Shown: positions 7,587 to 17,833, numbered from the stretch's first letter. The stretch: 64,000 nucleotides of DNA from Secundilactobacillus collinoides DSM 20515 = JCM 1123 (GCF_001435975.1 NZ_AYYR01000013.1:266171-330170); one strand, 5' to 3'. Numbers and translations: made by a program. The notes: generated by a model not told the origin, from the letters alone.

Positions 7587-10500
7587 TTAATTGTTTGCGG
7601 TGACCTGACTTAAATCAACGGAAACGAGTTTTGACACACCGGATTCCTGCATGGTAATACCGTACAACCGATCTGCCTGCACCATGGTTTCCTTCCGGTG
7701 CGTGATCACGATAAACTGCGTATCCGTCTGGAACTGGTTCAAGTAACTGGCAAACCGCCCCGTGTTTGCGGGATCCAGTGCGGCTTCTGCTTCGTCTAAG
7801 ATACAGAATGGTACCGGTTGAACCTGTAAAATGGCAAACAACAAGGTGATTGCCGTCAGCGCACGTTCACCGCCTGACAGCAGCCGCATACTCTGTAATT
7901 TCTTGCCTGGCGGTTCAGCCATGATCTCGATCCCGGTCGTGAGCAGATTCTTAGGATCCGTCAACTCTAGTCGGGCCCGACCACCGCCAAACATCTTAAC
8001 AAAAGTTTGTGCAAATTGGACGTTAACCTCGTTAAAGGTCTTTTCAAACCGCGACACAACTTCCTTGTCCATCTCGTTCATGGTGGTCAGCAAGTTTTCT
8101 TTGGCAGCCTCGAGATCGCCACGCTGTTTCGTGAGAAAATCATAGCGTTCCTTGACCCGCTTATATTCTTCAATGGCGCCAAGATTGACATCACCAAGGT
8201 CATCCAGTCCACGCTTTAATAATTTTAGCTGCTCCTTGATATCCTCAAGCGGCTGATCGACGACTGACTGGCGCGCAAACGCCACGCTGACGTGGTAATT
8301 CTCCGTTAGGTCCCCAGTCAGCTGATCGACCCGGTTGCTGGTTTTTTGTTGCGCCAATTGGGTTTCGTGGACCGCTGACTGTTCAGCAGCAATGGTGTTG
8401 GTTAACGCGGCTTTGGTCAGTTCTAATTCATCGACCTTCGCCGTGACCGTCTTAAGGGCCTCGGTAGCTTCATCCACTTGACTCTGCGCCGTTTTTTGTG
8501 CCTTGTTGATTTCTTTGAGCTGAGCATCAATTCGAGACGCTGACTGGTCCCCGCTTGAGTCATCAGCCGTCAGGTCAGTCAGCTGCTGCTGCAGATCTGA
8601 TTGCTGTGCCCGCAACGTTTGGAGCTGGTCACGACGTTCCTGAACAGTCTCCTGGGCATGTTTTTGCTGGACCGTCAACCGCGCCAAATCTTCCTTACAG
8701 GTCTGATACTGGTCGCTAACTGCTTGACTGGTCTCACTTGCAGCCTGTTGCTTAGCCTTAGCTGCCGTCATTGCGGCCTTCAAGTCAGTCAATTGCTGAT
8801 TAGTGGCCGCCGTTTGCGTCTCATTGTCCTGCAACGCTTGTTGGTAGTCTTCTTCACCGCCTTGCAGCGCTTGCTGGGCGTGTTGGACCTTAACCTGTTT
8901 TTCCAGGGACGCAAGCCGGTCTTTAGCAACGTTGACTGCGCTTAATTTTGCTTGGTACGCCGTCGTCGTCTCGGTAACAGCAGTCAGCAGATCCGTTTGA
9001 TTCAGCTGCGCTTGACGATCCTTGAGCGTTTGAAGTTCAGTCTGTTTCGCTGCCAGCTGAGCATCCATTTGTTTAACGGAAGTCTCCAGCCGCTGCCGTT
9101 CTTGCTGCCGAGCCAATAACCCGTTATTGGAACGACGGTCACGGCCGCCCGTCATCGTCCCGCTGGCTGAAACCACTTCACCGCCAAGGGTAATGATTCG
9201 GCATCGGTGATGAATCTGCCGGCCTAAAACGACAGCGTTGTCCAAATTATCAGCAAACAGCACGTTACCCAACAAGAAGTTGAGCACGGGTTGATACCGC
9301 TGATCGGTTACCCGCACTAAGACCGAGGCGACTCCCAGAAACCCTGGGACCTGCTGACAAGTGGCCAATGTGTTTCGGTCCACCTGCTTCGGACGAATCG
9401 TGGTCAGCGGTAAAAACGTGCTGCGCCCCAACGAATTCTGCGTCAGGTAGCGAATGGCCTGCTTACCGGCAGTTTCATCCGTAACCACAACGTTTTGCTG
9501 TTGGGAACCAATTGCGGCCTCAACCGCCTTGGTGTACTGTTCGTCCACCTGTAACAGCTCCGCTACGGGGCCAATGACGCCGGTCAATTTAGCTTGTGCC
9601 TGCATCACCGCTCGAGTGCCTTGGTAGAACCCGCTGTAGTTTGCTTGGGCTTCCTCCAGCGATTTCAACCGTGCTTTTGCCTGCTGGCTCACTTCCAGTG
9701 CTTTGAGCCACTGGTCGTTTAAATGGTCAAGTTTTTTTTGCCGGTGTTGGCGAACCGTGGCAGCGTCTTGCTGGGCCTGTTTGGCAGCCGTCAATGCCGC
9801 CTCGCAAGTTGTTAATTCCTCAGTCAATCCAGTTAATTCAGTCTTTCGTGTTGCTTCTTGTTCCAGCAACGCGGTCAATTGCGCCTTGGCTTGCGAATTT
9901 TGAGAATCCGCCCGTTGTTGATTTTTTTCCAGGTACTGCCGTTCATTATGCAGTGACGTCAGCGCCTGCATGGCTTTGACGTAGTCTTCCTGCAACTGAT
10001 CACGCTTTTGCGATAACGTTTCTGAATCTAATTCGTTAAGCTGTTGTTTCAACGCTTTCGCTGATTTGCGGCCAGCTGCGACCTGTTTGTCGATCCGCTG
10101 CTGGTCAGCTAAGTTGGCGTCCAATTGTGTTTGGGTCGCTGTTAATTTAGCCGCAACACCGCTCAATTCAGCCTTGAGCTTAGTAACATTTTCAGCCCGG
10201 TTTGCACGACGTTCCTTATTCAGTGCTCTTTGACCAGCCAATTTCTGCTGGTCACCCGATAGTTGGATCAATTTATCATTGGCGGCATCCTTTTGTGACT
10301 GCCACTGCGTTTCTTGCTGGTGAAAATCGGTGACCTGTCTTTGATTCTCCTCAGCCGCTTTCCGGCTTTCTGCCAATTCTTGCTGCGCCTTGGTCAGTTT
10401 GCTCGTTTGTGTCTTCAGAATCTCACTTGCGGCATCGATACTAAGCACTAAGCGACTCTGTTCCAACTTATCAAACTGACCCTTTTGCGTGACATATTCC

Positions 10501-11138
10501 TCAGCCAAACTGCTCTGTTCTGCCAAGGGTTCAACCTGAGCGGACAATTCCGTGATCAGATCATTGACCCGGTCGAGATATTCAGCCGTCTGTTCCATTT
10601 CACGCTGCGCCTTTTGCTTGCCCAGCTTGTACTTTGAAACCCCCGTCACTTCTTCAATGATGAAGCGGCGATCTTCAGGCTTACTGTTAAAAATAGCTTC
10701 AACTCGGCCTTGCGAAATCATCGAAAACGAATCATCGCCGATCCCGGAATCCAAGAAGAGGTCAGTAATATCCTTTAATCGGCATTCCTGACCATTAAGC
10801 TGATACACACTGTCACCGTTTCGAAACAATTTTCGTGTAACACTCACTTCGGAATAGTCCGTGTTTAAATAGTGGTCCGTGTTATCCAGCACCATGGTGA
10901 CCATGGCGCGGTTCAACGGTTTGCGCTCAGCGCTCCCCGCAAAAATCACGTCCGGCATGCGCTGCCCCCGTAAATTTTTGGCTGACTGTTCACCGAGAAC
11001 CCAGCGGACGGCTTCGCTAATGTTGCTTTTGCCGCTCCCGTTAGGGCCCACAATGCCAGTCACTCCGGTCTCAAAATCGATTTTCGTATCATCCGCAAAC
11101 GACTTGAAACCACTAATTTCAAGCGACTTTAACTTCAT
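7587..11138 (-). CDS. smc: Chromosome segregation ATPase SMC
   Basis: 1183 residues, full length. It has an N-terminal Walker A (GPNGSGKSN, residues 32-40), two long Gln/Ala/Leu-rich coiled coils, a central hinge (about residues 500-650, with TLGGEVVSASGTMTGG), the ABC signature LSGGERALTA and Walker B FCILDEAEAALD. SMC with ScpA and ScpB forms condensin, which organises and segregates the chromosome. The ATG at 11138 (MKLKSLEISGFKSFAD) is chosen over an upstream in-frame ATG because GGGGA lies 8 nt before it and the protein then begins like its relatives. It lies downstream of rnc in the conserved rnc-smc-ftsY order. Confidence 0.98.
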   Translation of the reverse strand: MKLKSLEISGFKSFADDTKIDFETGVTGIVGPNGSGKSNISEAVRWVLGEQSAKNLRGQRMPDVIFAGSAERKPLNRAMVTMVLDNTDHYLNTDYSEVSVTRKLFRNGDSVYQLNGQECRLKDITDLFLDSGIGDDSFSMISQGRVEAIFNSKPEDRRFIIEEVTGVSKYKLGKQKAQREMEQTAEYLDRVNDLITELSAQVEPLAEQSSLAEEYVTQKGQFDKLEQSRLVLSIDAASEILKTQTSKLTKAQQELAESRKAAEENQRQVTDFHQQETQWQSQKDAANDKLIQLSGDQQKLAGQRALNKERRANRAENVTKLKAELSGVAAKLTATQTQLDANLADQQRIDKQVAAGRKSAKALKQQLNELDSETLSQKRDQLQEDYVKAMQALTSLHNERQYLEKNQQRADSQNSQAKAQLTALLEQEATRKTELTGLTEELTTCEAALTAAKQAQQDAATVRQHRQKKLDHLNDQWLKALEVSQQAKARLKSLEEAQANYSGFYQGTRAVMQAQAKLTGVIGPVAELLQVDEQYTKAVEAAIGSQQQNVVVTDETAGKQAIRYLTQNSLGRSTFLPLTTIRPKQVDRNTLATCQQVPGFLGVASVLVRVTDQRYQPVLNFLLGNVLFADNLDNAVVLGRQIHHRCRIITLGGEVVSASGTMTGGRDRRSNNGLLARQQERQRLETSVKQMDAQLAAKQTELQTLKDRQAQLNQTDLLTAVTETTTAYQAKLSAVNVAKDRLASLEKQVKVQHAQQALQGGEEDYQQALQDNETQTAATNQQLTDLKAAMTAAKAKQQAASETSQAVSDQYQTCKEDLARLTVQQKHAQETVQERRDQLQTLRAQQSDLQQQLTDLTADDSSGDQSASRIDAQLKEINKAQKTAQSQVDEATEALKTVTAKVDELELTKAALTNTIAAEQSAVHETQLAQQKTSNRVDQLTGDLTENYHVSVAFARQSVVDQPLEDIKEQLKLLKRGLDDLGDVNLGAIEEYKRVKERYDFLTKQRGDLEAAKENLLTTMNEMDKEVVSRFEKTFNEVNVQFAQTFVKMFGGGRARLELTDPKNLLTTGIEIMAEPPGKKLQSMRLLSGGERALTAITLLFAILQVQPVPFCILDEAEAALDPANTGRFASYLNQFQTDTQFIVITHRKETMVQADRLYGITMQESGVSKLVSVDLSQVTANN

Positions 11139-11169
11139 CGCATAGTCCCCATTCATTCAAAATTAACGT

Positions 11170-11868
11170 TTAGTTGTCCGCCTGTAATTTTTTAAGTGCT
11201 TCTTTGGCAGCCACTTGCTCAGCGTGCTTCTTTGAATGCCCAACACCGACACCGAGCTCCTTGCCGTCGACCGTTACAGAAACCTTAAAGGCCCGGTCGT
11301 TATCCGGCCCATCTTCTGAAACGAGTTCGTAATCAATAGCCACAGGTCCGTTTTGCTGGGCGACTTCTTGTAATTCCGTTTTGTGATCAAAGAATTCGTC
11401 GAACCGGCCCTCATCAAGTTTTGGAAAGATCACCTGATTTGAAAAGGCAATCACGGGTTCCACCCCTTGATCAAGGTACAAAGCACCAATAAAGGATTCA
11501 AAAATATCACACAGCAGTGAATCACGTTCCCGGGCGTGCGCTTTTTCCTCGCCCCGACCCAGTCGAATATACTTATCAAAGGTACACTCCCGCGCAAAGC
11601 TTGCGAAACTGTCTTCGTTGACCATCGCTGCCCGCAGTCGTGTCAGCCGACCCTGTGGCAGTTTGGGATACCGTTTGTAGATGTATTCTGAAACCACCAG
11701 CTGCATGACCGCATCACCTAAGAATTCGATGCGTTCATAAAATTTCAAGTTTTGGTTCGGGTGTTCATTGACGTACGAAGCCTGTGTAAAGGCCTCGTCT
11801 AAAAGGCTCTGATTTTGAATCGTAATGTGAAACCGTTTCTTAAGTAGTTCATTTAACCCTTGTATCAA
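11170..11868 (-). CDS. rnc: Ribonuclease III
   Basis: 232 residues. The RNase III signature ERIEFLGDAV lies at residues 45-54, with the second acidic cluster in CDIFESFIGALYLD. A C-terminal double-stranded RNA-binding domain ends in HSKKHAEQVAAKEALKKL. It cleaves rRNA precursors and other duplex RNA. The start is TTG at 11868, with a strong GGAGG 7 nt upstream; the open frame extends 16 codons further, but without a ribosome site. It is the probable first processor of any transcribed hairpin of the kind found in this window. Confidence 0.95.
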   Translation of the reverse strand: MIQGLNELLKKRFHITIQNQSLLDEAFTQASYVNEHPNQNLKFYERIEFLGDAVMQLVVSEYIYKRYPKLPQGRLTRLRAAMVNEDSFASFARECTFDKYIRLGRGEEKAHARERDSLLCDIFESFIGALYLDQGVEPVIAFSNQVIFPKLDEGRFDEFFDHKTELQEVAQQNGPVAIDYELVSEDGPDNDRAFKVSVTVDGKELGVGVGHSKKHAEQVAAKEALKKLQADN

Positions 11869-11963
11869 TTTTGTTCCTCCATTTTTATTGATGAAAGTAA
11901 AAAGGCGATTACCCAAGTAACCGCCGAATCACTGACAGTTGATAAGATCAACCGCCACTTTGC

Positions 11964-12206
11964 CTATTTACTGTGGCTCGTGATGTAATCCACCGCTTCG
12001 CCAACCGTGTTTAGGTTTTCCGCATCTTCGTCGGAAATTTCGGCGCCAAAGGTGTCTTCCAACTCCAAGATAAATTCCACAAAATCAATGGAGTCAGCGT
12101 CCAAATCAGTTTTGAAATTTAACGTATTCGTGATCTTATCACGATCGACCTGAAACCGGTCCGCAATAATATCGGCAATTTTATTAAACGTTTCTTCTTT
12201 TGACAT
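11964..12206 (-). CDS. acpP: Acyl carrier protein (phospholipid-cluster copy)
   Basis: 80 residues with the phosphopantetheine attachment site LDADSIDFVE; the modified residue is Ser39. It carries acyl chains for fatty acid and phospholipid synthesis. It is one of two ACP genes in the window; the other lies in the fab cluster at 50,877. Its position between plsX and rnc is typical. GGTAAGGA precedes the ATG. It sits 317 bp downstream of plsX, far more than usual, so it may have its own promoter. Confidence 0.95.
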   Translation of the reverse strand: MSKEETFNKIADIIADRFQVDRDKITNTLNFKTDLDADSIDFVEFILELEDTFGAEISDEDAENLNTVGEAVDYITSHSK

Positions 12207-12523
12207 TTCCTTACCTCACTCAATCAACCTTGTTCATTTGTTAGTCTATCACAAACTTGCACCTAACAACATGCTTTTTTACTGGCACTGCGACGGGGCT
12301 GTCTCGACCTTCTCAGCCTAAACGATGCCACGCAACGCCCAGCCTATTTGCGCTATCGTGAAACGCGTCCCTGTGAGCCTTAATAACTGTTCGTGTGAGC
12401 CGGTTCCAAAATAGACTTGGCCATGGTGCTTCACTGCCGTGCCACATAACAACATACAACGACCATCAAACCTGGATACCTAAATTCCTGATAATCGTCA
12501 TACAAGTTCCACCAGCACCGGCA
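12207..12523. other. acpP-plsX intergenic region
   Basis: 317 bp without a supported gene. A possible but poor promoter for acpP on the minus strand lies near 12245-12275 (TTGTTA and TAGACT with non-ideal spacing). A segment around 12285-12375 vaguely recalls the tail of the repeat family (GACGCGTTTCAC), but too few positions match for a call. No terminator with a T-run was seen after plsX. Confidence 0.4.
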
Positions 12524-13564
12524 CTATTTTTGCTTCAACTGTTCCTTAGCAGCAATCATCTCGTCACTGTGCTCGTCAAAATAGGTGACAACGTCAGCGA
12601 CAACGTTGTTTTCGAGCATGGTCTTGATCTGTCCGATCGTATTGGCGACAGTTGGTGCCTTGGTTGAGCCGTGAGTTTTAACAACGGGTGCTTTCACACC
12701 GATCAAAACCGCACCACCATGCTTCGAATAGTCCATTTGCGCCTGAATCTTGCCAAAGGTCGACTTCAGCATAGCTGCGCCAAGTTTGGCGGAGATCCCG
12801 CCATCCATAATAGTTGATTTGATCAGTTTCAGCATACTTAAGGCAGTACCTTCCGTACTCTTCAACACAGCGTTACCGGAAAACCCGTCGCTGACAACCA
12901 CGTCCGCAACACCGTTCAGCAGTTCACGTGATTCAACGTTACCAATGAAGTTGATGTCCTCAATTGAGCTCAGTGCTTCATGAGCGGCCTTGTGGACCAA
13001 GTCGCCCTTGTCTGCTTCCGTCCCGTTGTTCAACAGGCCGATCCGCGGGTTCTTAACACCCATAACGGTCTCAGCGTAGTACTTGCCCATGATGGCGTAT
13101 TGGTAAAGGTTAAACGGCTTTGTATCAGCGTTTGCACCAACGTCAAGCATTAGGAAACTGTCCTGATCCGGTTTGTTCAACACTGGCAGGATCGTGGTCA
13201 GCCCAGGCCGGTCAATACCTTTGATTCGGCCGATGATCAGCAGACCGGCAGCCAAGATGGCACCGGTATTCCCCGCAGAGAAAAATGCATCGGCCTGACC
13301 GTCGCGAACATCCTGAGCTGCCAAAACGATGCTGGATTGTTTCTTACGCCGAATCGCGCGAACGGGTTCATCCTCCATCGCAATAACTTCGTCAGCCTGA
13401 ATCAAATTGATCCGTTCCTCGTTTTGTAACAGCGGTTTTACCTTATCTAGTTGGCCGTAGAGGTTAAATTCAACTTCTGGGTACCGGTCACGCGCCAGTT
13501 CCACCCCTGCAACAATCTCCTTTGGGGCGTAGTCGCCGCCCATTGCGTCAACAGCAATTTTCAC
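12524..13564 (-). CDS. plsX: Phosphate acyltransferase PlsX
   Basis: 346 residues. PlsX converts acyl-ACP and phosphate to acyl-phosphate, the donor for PlsY in phosphatidic acid synthesis. The start MKIAVDAMGGDYAPKE is the family signature. Further conserved segments are SAGNTGAILAAG and SDGFSGNAVLKS. I choose GTG at 13564 because AAGGGATGG lies 7 nt upstream and the protein then begins like its homologues; a TTG at 13570 is an alternative. It follows recG by about 30 bp. Phospholipid synthesis from this locus links with FakA and the fab cluster in the same window. Confidence 0.96.
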   Translation of the reverse strand: MKIAVDAMGGDYAPKEIVAGVELARDRYPEVEFNLYGQLDKVKPLLQNEERINLIQADEVIAMEDEPVRAIRRKKQSSIVLAAQDVRDGQADAFFSAGNTGAILAAGLLIIGRIKGIDRPGLTTILPVLNKPDQDSFLMLDVGANADTKPFNLYQYAIMGKYYAETVMGVKNPRIGLLNNGTEADKGDLVHKAAHEALSSIEDINFIGNVESRELLNGVADVVVSDGFSGNAVLKSTEGTALSMLKLIKSTIMDGGISAKLGAAMLKSTFGKIQAQMDYSKHGGAVLIGVKAPVVKTHGSTKAPTVANTIGQIKTMLENNVVADVVTYFDEHSDEMIAAKEQLKQK

Positions 13565-13593
13565 AATCAATCCATCCCTTCATGTCGTGGTGC

Positions 13594-15624
13594 TTAATCA
13601 AATAAATATGTGGTGCGTTCTTTTTGTGTCATAAAATCAGCTAACGCCTTATTTTCTGGTTGCTGCTGCCAATCTGACCGGTCGCTCAGCTGCTTTGCTT
13701 CCTGCTGGGCAACGCTGAGCATCGTCAGGTCAGCTACCGGATCGCCGACTTTAAAGTCAGGGACGCCGGACTGTTTTTTACCCAGGACATCGCCGGCGCC
13801 GCGCAGTTCCAAATCTTTTTGCGAGAGCACAAAACCATCGTTCGTCTGGGTCATGACCTGCATGCGCTGCACACCGTTTTTATTTTTCGGGTCAGCAATC
13901 AAAATACAGTAGGACTGCTGGTCTGAACGCCCGACCCGGCCGCGAAGCTGATGCAGCTGCGACAGGCCGAAATGGTCGGCATCGTAAATAAACATGACGG
14001 TCGCGTTTTTAACGTCCACGCCGACTTCGATCACGGTAGTTGCAACCAAAACTTGGAATTCTTGGTTTTTAAAGGCGGCCATCACGGCCTCTTTTTCTTC
14101 GTTTTTCATCCGGCCATGCAGGAGACCGACCTGGTACGTTGGCGCGAAGTACTTGGAGAATCGTTCATAAATCGCCTCGGCGTTCTTCATATCCACCGCT
14201 TCAGATTCTTCAATCAGCGGTGTAACAACGTACGCTTGGTGTCCGGCCTGCAGTTGCCCCGTCACAAACTGAATTGCGGACTCGATCTGAGTACTTTTGA
14301 TCCAGTACGTTGAGACGGGCTTTCGTCCAGCCGGCAGCTCGTCGATCACCGAGATATCCATTTCGCCGTAGCTGGTGATTGCCAGCGTTCGCGGAATCGG
14401 GGTTGCCGTCATGGCCAGCACGTCCGGATTGTCACCCTTTTCGCGCAGCGCCTGACGCTGACCAACTCCGAACCGGTGCTGTTCATCAATGACAACCAGC
14501 CCAAGTTTGTGGTAGCTCACCGTGTCTTGGATCAGCGCGTGAGTCCCGATGATCAGGTTAAGTTCACCGCTTTCGATACGCGGCAAAATTTCTTTTCTGA
14601 CGGCCGGTTTCGTTGATCCGGTGAGTAAAACAATATTGACTGGAAAGCCTTCAAAGAGCGCCTGTAAATTGTTTGCGTGCTGCTCCGCCAGAATTTCTGT
14701 CGGCGCCATCAGTGCCGCCTGGAAACCAGCGGTAATGGCGGCGTACATCACGATGGCCGCCACGACCGTTTTCCCGCTGCCGACATCCCCCTGCAATAAC
14801 CGGTTCATGTGCAGTGGCCGTTTCATATCCGCGCAAATTTCGTTTACCACCCGTTTTTGCGCACTGGTAAGTTCGTACGGCAACGACTGAGTCAGCGCAG
14901 TCAGCTGGTCGTTATCGTAGGCGATCGGCGTCCCTGTCTGCGTTTTATCAGCCCGTTTGAGCTGTTGCAGCTGCATTTGAAAGAGGAAAAATTCCTCAAA
15001 TTTCGCGCTGCGTCTAGCCGCTTGGGCAGCCTCGAGGGTCTTTGGAAAGTGCATGTCATGAATCATCTGTTCTCGATCCAGCAACCGGTAATGTGTCGCA
15101 ATCGGTGCCGGGATCAGGTTAGTGATTTCATCATGATACTGTTCCCAGGCAGCCTGTACAAGCTGCTGAATCGTTTTTTGACGGATCCCGCTGTTGCTTG
15201 GATAGACCGACGCCATCGGATCAGCGTTACCGCTTGACAGAATTTTCATACCGTTCAGCTGCCGCCGATTTGCGTCAAACCGACCGTAAACCATGATGGG
15301 TTCTTCCACCGCAATTTGTTTTTGTAACCAGGGCTGATTAAAAAAGGTCACTGGCACAACGTCGTGGCCAATCAGCAAGCGAAAATTCAACCGCGTTTTT
15401 TTTCGGCCAAACCGGGCAATGGTCGGCGGTGCTGCAACAATGCCCTTCAACGTGACTTGTTCTTGGTCCTGGATCTCGTTTAAATTTTTGACCCGCATAT
15501 CGTTATACCGAAAAGGATAGTAGGTCAAAAGTGAGGCAATATCAGTGATACCAAGCGCAGCCAAAGCATCGACTCGTTTTGGACCGACACCCGGCAATGT
15601 GCTCACAGAATCCGTTAACGCCAC
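13594..15624 (-). CDS. recG: ATP-dependent DNA helicase RecG
   Basis: 676 residues. RecG remodels stalled replication forks and Holliday junctions. Visible are the N-terminal wedge/OB domain (TLPGVGPKRVDAL start), helicase motif I GDVGSGKTVVA, motif II DEQHRFG, motif III TATPIPRT and motif VI QLRGRVGRSDQ. The GTG at 15624 is chosen because GGGAGG lies 9 nt upstream; the longer frame starting at 15660 has no site. A long inverted repeat (15661-15715) lies just upstream, between fakA and recG. Confidence 0.96.
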   Translation of the reverse strand: MALTDSVSTLPGVGPKRVDALAALGITDIASLLTYYPFRYNDMRVKNLNEIQDQEQVTLKGIVAAPPTIARFGRKKTRLNFRLLIGHDVVPVTFFNQPWLQKQIAVEEPIMVYGRFDANRRQLNGMKILSSGNADPMASVYPSNSGIRQKTIQQLVQAAWEQYHDEITNLIPAPIATHYRLLDREQMIHDMHFPKTLEAAQAARRSAKFEEFFLFQMQLQQLKRADKTQTGTPIAYDNDQLTALTQSLPYELTSAQKRVVNEICADMKRPLHMNRLLQGDVGSGKTVVAAIVMYAAITAGFQAALMAPTEILAEQHANNLQALFEGFPVNIVLLTGSTKPAVRKEILPRIESGELNLIIGTHALIQDTVSYHKLGLVVIDEQHRFGVGQRQALREKGDNPDVLAMTATPIPRTLAITSYGEMDISVIDELPAGRKPVSTYWIKSTQIESAIQFVTGQLQAGHQAYVVTPLIEESEAVDMKNAEAIYERFSKYFAPTYQVGLLHGRMKNEEKEAVMAAFKNQEFQVLVATTVIEVGVDVKNATVMFIYDADHFGLSQLHQLRGRVGRSDQQSYCILIADPKNKNGVQRMQVMTQTNDGFVLSQKDLELRGAGDVLGKKQSGVPDFKVGDPVADLTMLSVAQQEAKQLSDRSDWQQQPENKALADFMTQKERTTYLFD

Positions 15625-15660
15625 AACTGCAGACCTCCCTTTTACAAACGCGTTTGGCAT

Positions 15661-15715
15661 GAAAGGCGAATAGCAAACCGCAGGCTGTTCGCCAATTGTT
15701 TGCTATTCGCCTTTC
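15661..15715. repeat. 55-nt intergenic hairpin with perfect 18-bp arms
   Basis: GAAAGGCGAATAGCAAAC (15661-15678) and its exact complement (15698-15715) flank a 19-nt loop in the fakA-recG gap. There is no T-run on either strand, so it is not a classical terminator. It may act as an mRNA stabiliser, an RNase III site or an attenuator. Its sequence is unrelated to the AGAGTGCGGA repeat family. Confidence 0.75.
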
Positions 15716-15753
15716 CGTCCAACAATTTATCGGACCTGTTACTTATTCAGTTT

Positions 15754-17451
15754 CTATTCAACTGATACAACGAATGGGTAAACTGGCTGGTCACCTTCAT
15801 GGATCTCAACTTCCAGTTCGTCGTCAAGGTCGCTCACAGCCTCAGACAGTGTCGTTGCTTCTGCCTCATTAGCGTCGGCACCATAAATGATCGTAACGAT
15901 CTCACTGTCTTCGTTCAGCATCTTAGCAACCATCTGTTTAGCGGTATCCTGCAGCGTCTTGCCGACAACCGCGATCTTGCCGTCGATCAAACCCATGAAA
16001 TCATTTTTCTTGATGTTAAACCCGTCAACGTGGCTGTCGCGGACCGCGTGGGTCACTTCGCCGCCAGTGACCGTGGTCAGATTTTCCTCCATGGCCGCCT
16101 GGTTTTCGTCAATCGTATGGTCTGGCTCGAAGCCCAGCATCGCCGTCATCCCTTGGGAGATCGACTTGCTATGAACGATAACCGTAGGCACATCAGCCGC
16201 GTCAACGGCCTGGTCAGCAGCCATGAAGATGTTGCCATTATTTGGCAAAACGATGGCCTGTTTGGCGCCACTTTGGTTAATTGCGTCAACGATGTCCTGC
16301 GTGCTTGGGTTCATGGTCTGCCCGCCGCTGATTACAGTGGTGGCGCCCAGACTCTCAAACAGGGTCTTCATCCCATCGCCGGCAGCAATCGTAATAATGG
16401 CCGTTTCAGGTGCTTCCTTCGGCTTTGCTTGTTCGGCAGCAGCCTGAGCATCCTCATCGTCCTTTTCCATAATGGTCTCTTGTTGCAGGCGCATGTTATC
16501 GACTTTGACTTTGGCAAGGTCGCCAAATTCCTGACCCCAAGCTAAAACTTTTCCGGGGTGTTCAGTGTGCACGTGGACTTTAACGATCTCATCGTCATTG
16601 ACCACCAGCAAAGAGTCCCCAAGGTTCGCGAGGTATTGGTAAAATTCGTCATAGTCAAATGGATGATCGACCTGCTTGCCCTTACCGATCCGCACCATAA
16701 TTTCAGTACAGTATCCGTAAACGATGCTGTCAGGGTCAATGTTACCCTGAACGCTGCGGTGATGTTCCGCGTCGATCATTTCGTCCATTTCATTTGTGTT
16801 TGGTTTATGGTTAGCCGTTACCTTGATCTCACGGTCGTTTAACACATCGTCAAACGCCTGTAACACAAAGGTCAGCCCCTGCCCGCCAGAATCCACAACA
16901 CCGACCTGCTTTAAAACAGGCAGCAGATCCGGAGTCGTCTTAAGCGCGTCACTGGCAGCCTCGTAGGTGGCATCCATGACTGCAACGATGTTATCGTCGC
17001 GTGCAGCCGTCTTACGGGCCGCTTTGGCAGCTTCCCGGATAACGGTGAGGACAGTTCCTTCGGTAGGCTTCATAACGGCTTTATAGGCCGTTTCAGCACC
17101 CGCAGCAAACGCGTCAGCCAAGTCAGTGGCCGTCAAGTCGTCTTTTCCTTCCGTGCTCTTTGAAAAGCCACGGAAAATTTGTGACAGGATCACCCCGGAG
17201 TTCCCGCGAGCGCCCATTAAAAGGCCCTTAGCTAAGGCCGTCGCTAAGGCACCTACTGATTCACTAGATTCATCATTTAAATATTTGAGACCACTGTCTA
17301 AGGACAGGCTCATATTCGTTCCTGTATCACCATCCGGAACGGGGAAAACGTTAAGGGAATTAATGAATTCCGCATTTTGGTCAAGGAATGCAGAAGCTGC
17401 CTCAACCATCTTTGCGAATTCACGATTCGTTATTTTCTTTGTCTGCAACAA
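15754..17451 (-). CDS. fakA: Fatty acid kinase FakA (DAK domain, YloV family)
   Basis: 565 residues. FakA phosphorylates fatty acids bound to FakB (DegV-family) proteins, feeding exogenous acids to PlsY. The N-terminal DhaL-like kinase domain has VFPVPDGDTGTNMS near residues 36-49, holding the Mg-ATP aspartates, and GARGNSGVILSQ. A middle domain and a C-terminal DUF follow. The start is TTG at 17451 after GGAGG. The pairing with asp23/yloU immediately upstream, 19 bp away, is conserved in Firmicutes. No FakB is in the window. Confidence 0.93.
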   Translation of the reverse strand: MLQTKKITNREFAKMVEAASAFLDQNAEFINSLNVFPVPDGDTGTNMSLSLDSGLKYLNDESSESVGALATALAKGLLMGARGNSGVILSQIFRGFSKSTEGKDDLTATDLADAFAAGAETAYKAVMKPTEGTVLTVIREAAKAARKTAARDDNIVAVMDATYEAASDALKTTPDLLPVLKQVGVVDSGGQGLTFVLQAFDDVLNDREIKVTANHKPNTNEMDEMIDAEHHRSVQGNIDPDSIVYGYCTEIMVRIGKGKQVDHPFDYDEFYQYLANLGDSLLVVNDDEIVKVHVHTEHPGKVLAWGQEFGDLAKVKVDNMRLQQETIMEKDDEDAQAAAEQAKPKEAPETAIITIAAGDGMKTLFESLGATTVISGGQTMNPSTQDIVDAINQSGAKQAIVLPNNGNIFMAADQAVDAADVPTVIVHSKSISQGMTAMLGFEPDHTIDENQAAMEENLTTVTGGEVTHAVRDSHVDGFNIKKNDFMGLIDGKIAVVGKTLQDTAKQMVAKMLNEDSEIVTIIYGADANEAEATTLSEAVSDLDDELEVEIHEGDQPVYPFVVSVE

Positions 17452-17470
17452 AATAATCCTCCTCGCCCCA

Positions 17471-17833
17471 CTAGTCAGCTAGTACTTGAACACCCTGCAC
17501 CGTAACGTTCACGGAATTGGCAGTGATGCCCAGCATTGTTTCTAAATTATATTTTACTTTTGACTGAACAGTTCGTGAGACTTCTGAAATTTTTGTGCCG
17601 TAACTGACGATAATGTTGACGTCAACAGCTACGCCATTTTCTTCCTGACGCACAACAACACCCTTAGCGTAATTTTCACGCTTTAAAATATCATTCACAT
17701 TGTCGCGAATCTGATTTTTGCTAGCCATGCCAACAACCCCATAGTTGTCAGTAGCAGCACCACCAACAACGGTGGCGATCACATCGTTATCGATGTCGAT
17801 CAATCCGTGCGGTGTCTTAATTTTAACGGCCAT
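17471..17833 (-). CDS. Asp23/Gls24 family envelope protein (YloU)
   Basis: 120 residues of the Asp23 family: N-terminal VKIKTPHGLIDIDNDVIATV, a central GVVVRQEENGVAVDVNIIV strand region and a C-terminal NVTVQGVQVL end. Members are membrane-associated alkaline-shock or cell-envelope-stress proteins. This is one of two in the window; the other is YqhY at 39,381. It is co-oriented with fakA and has GGAGG before the ATG. Upstream lies the tandem repeat region, in which its promoter must lie (AT-rich segment near 17870-17880). Confidence 0.9.
   Translation of the reverse strand: MAVKIKTPHGLIDIDNDVIATVVGGAATDNYGVVGMASKNQIRDNVNDILKRENYAKGVVVRQEENGVAVDVNIIVSYGTKISEVSRTVQSKVKYNLETMLGITANSVNVTVQGVQVLAD

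Noticed and set aside
12285..12400. Weak similarity of the acpP-plsX gap to the repeat family
   Set aside because: Only a short GCGTTTC-like match with no hairpin and no conserved block order.
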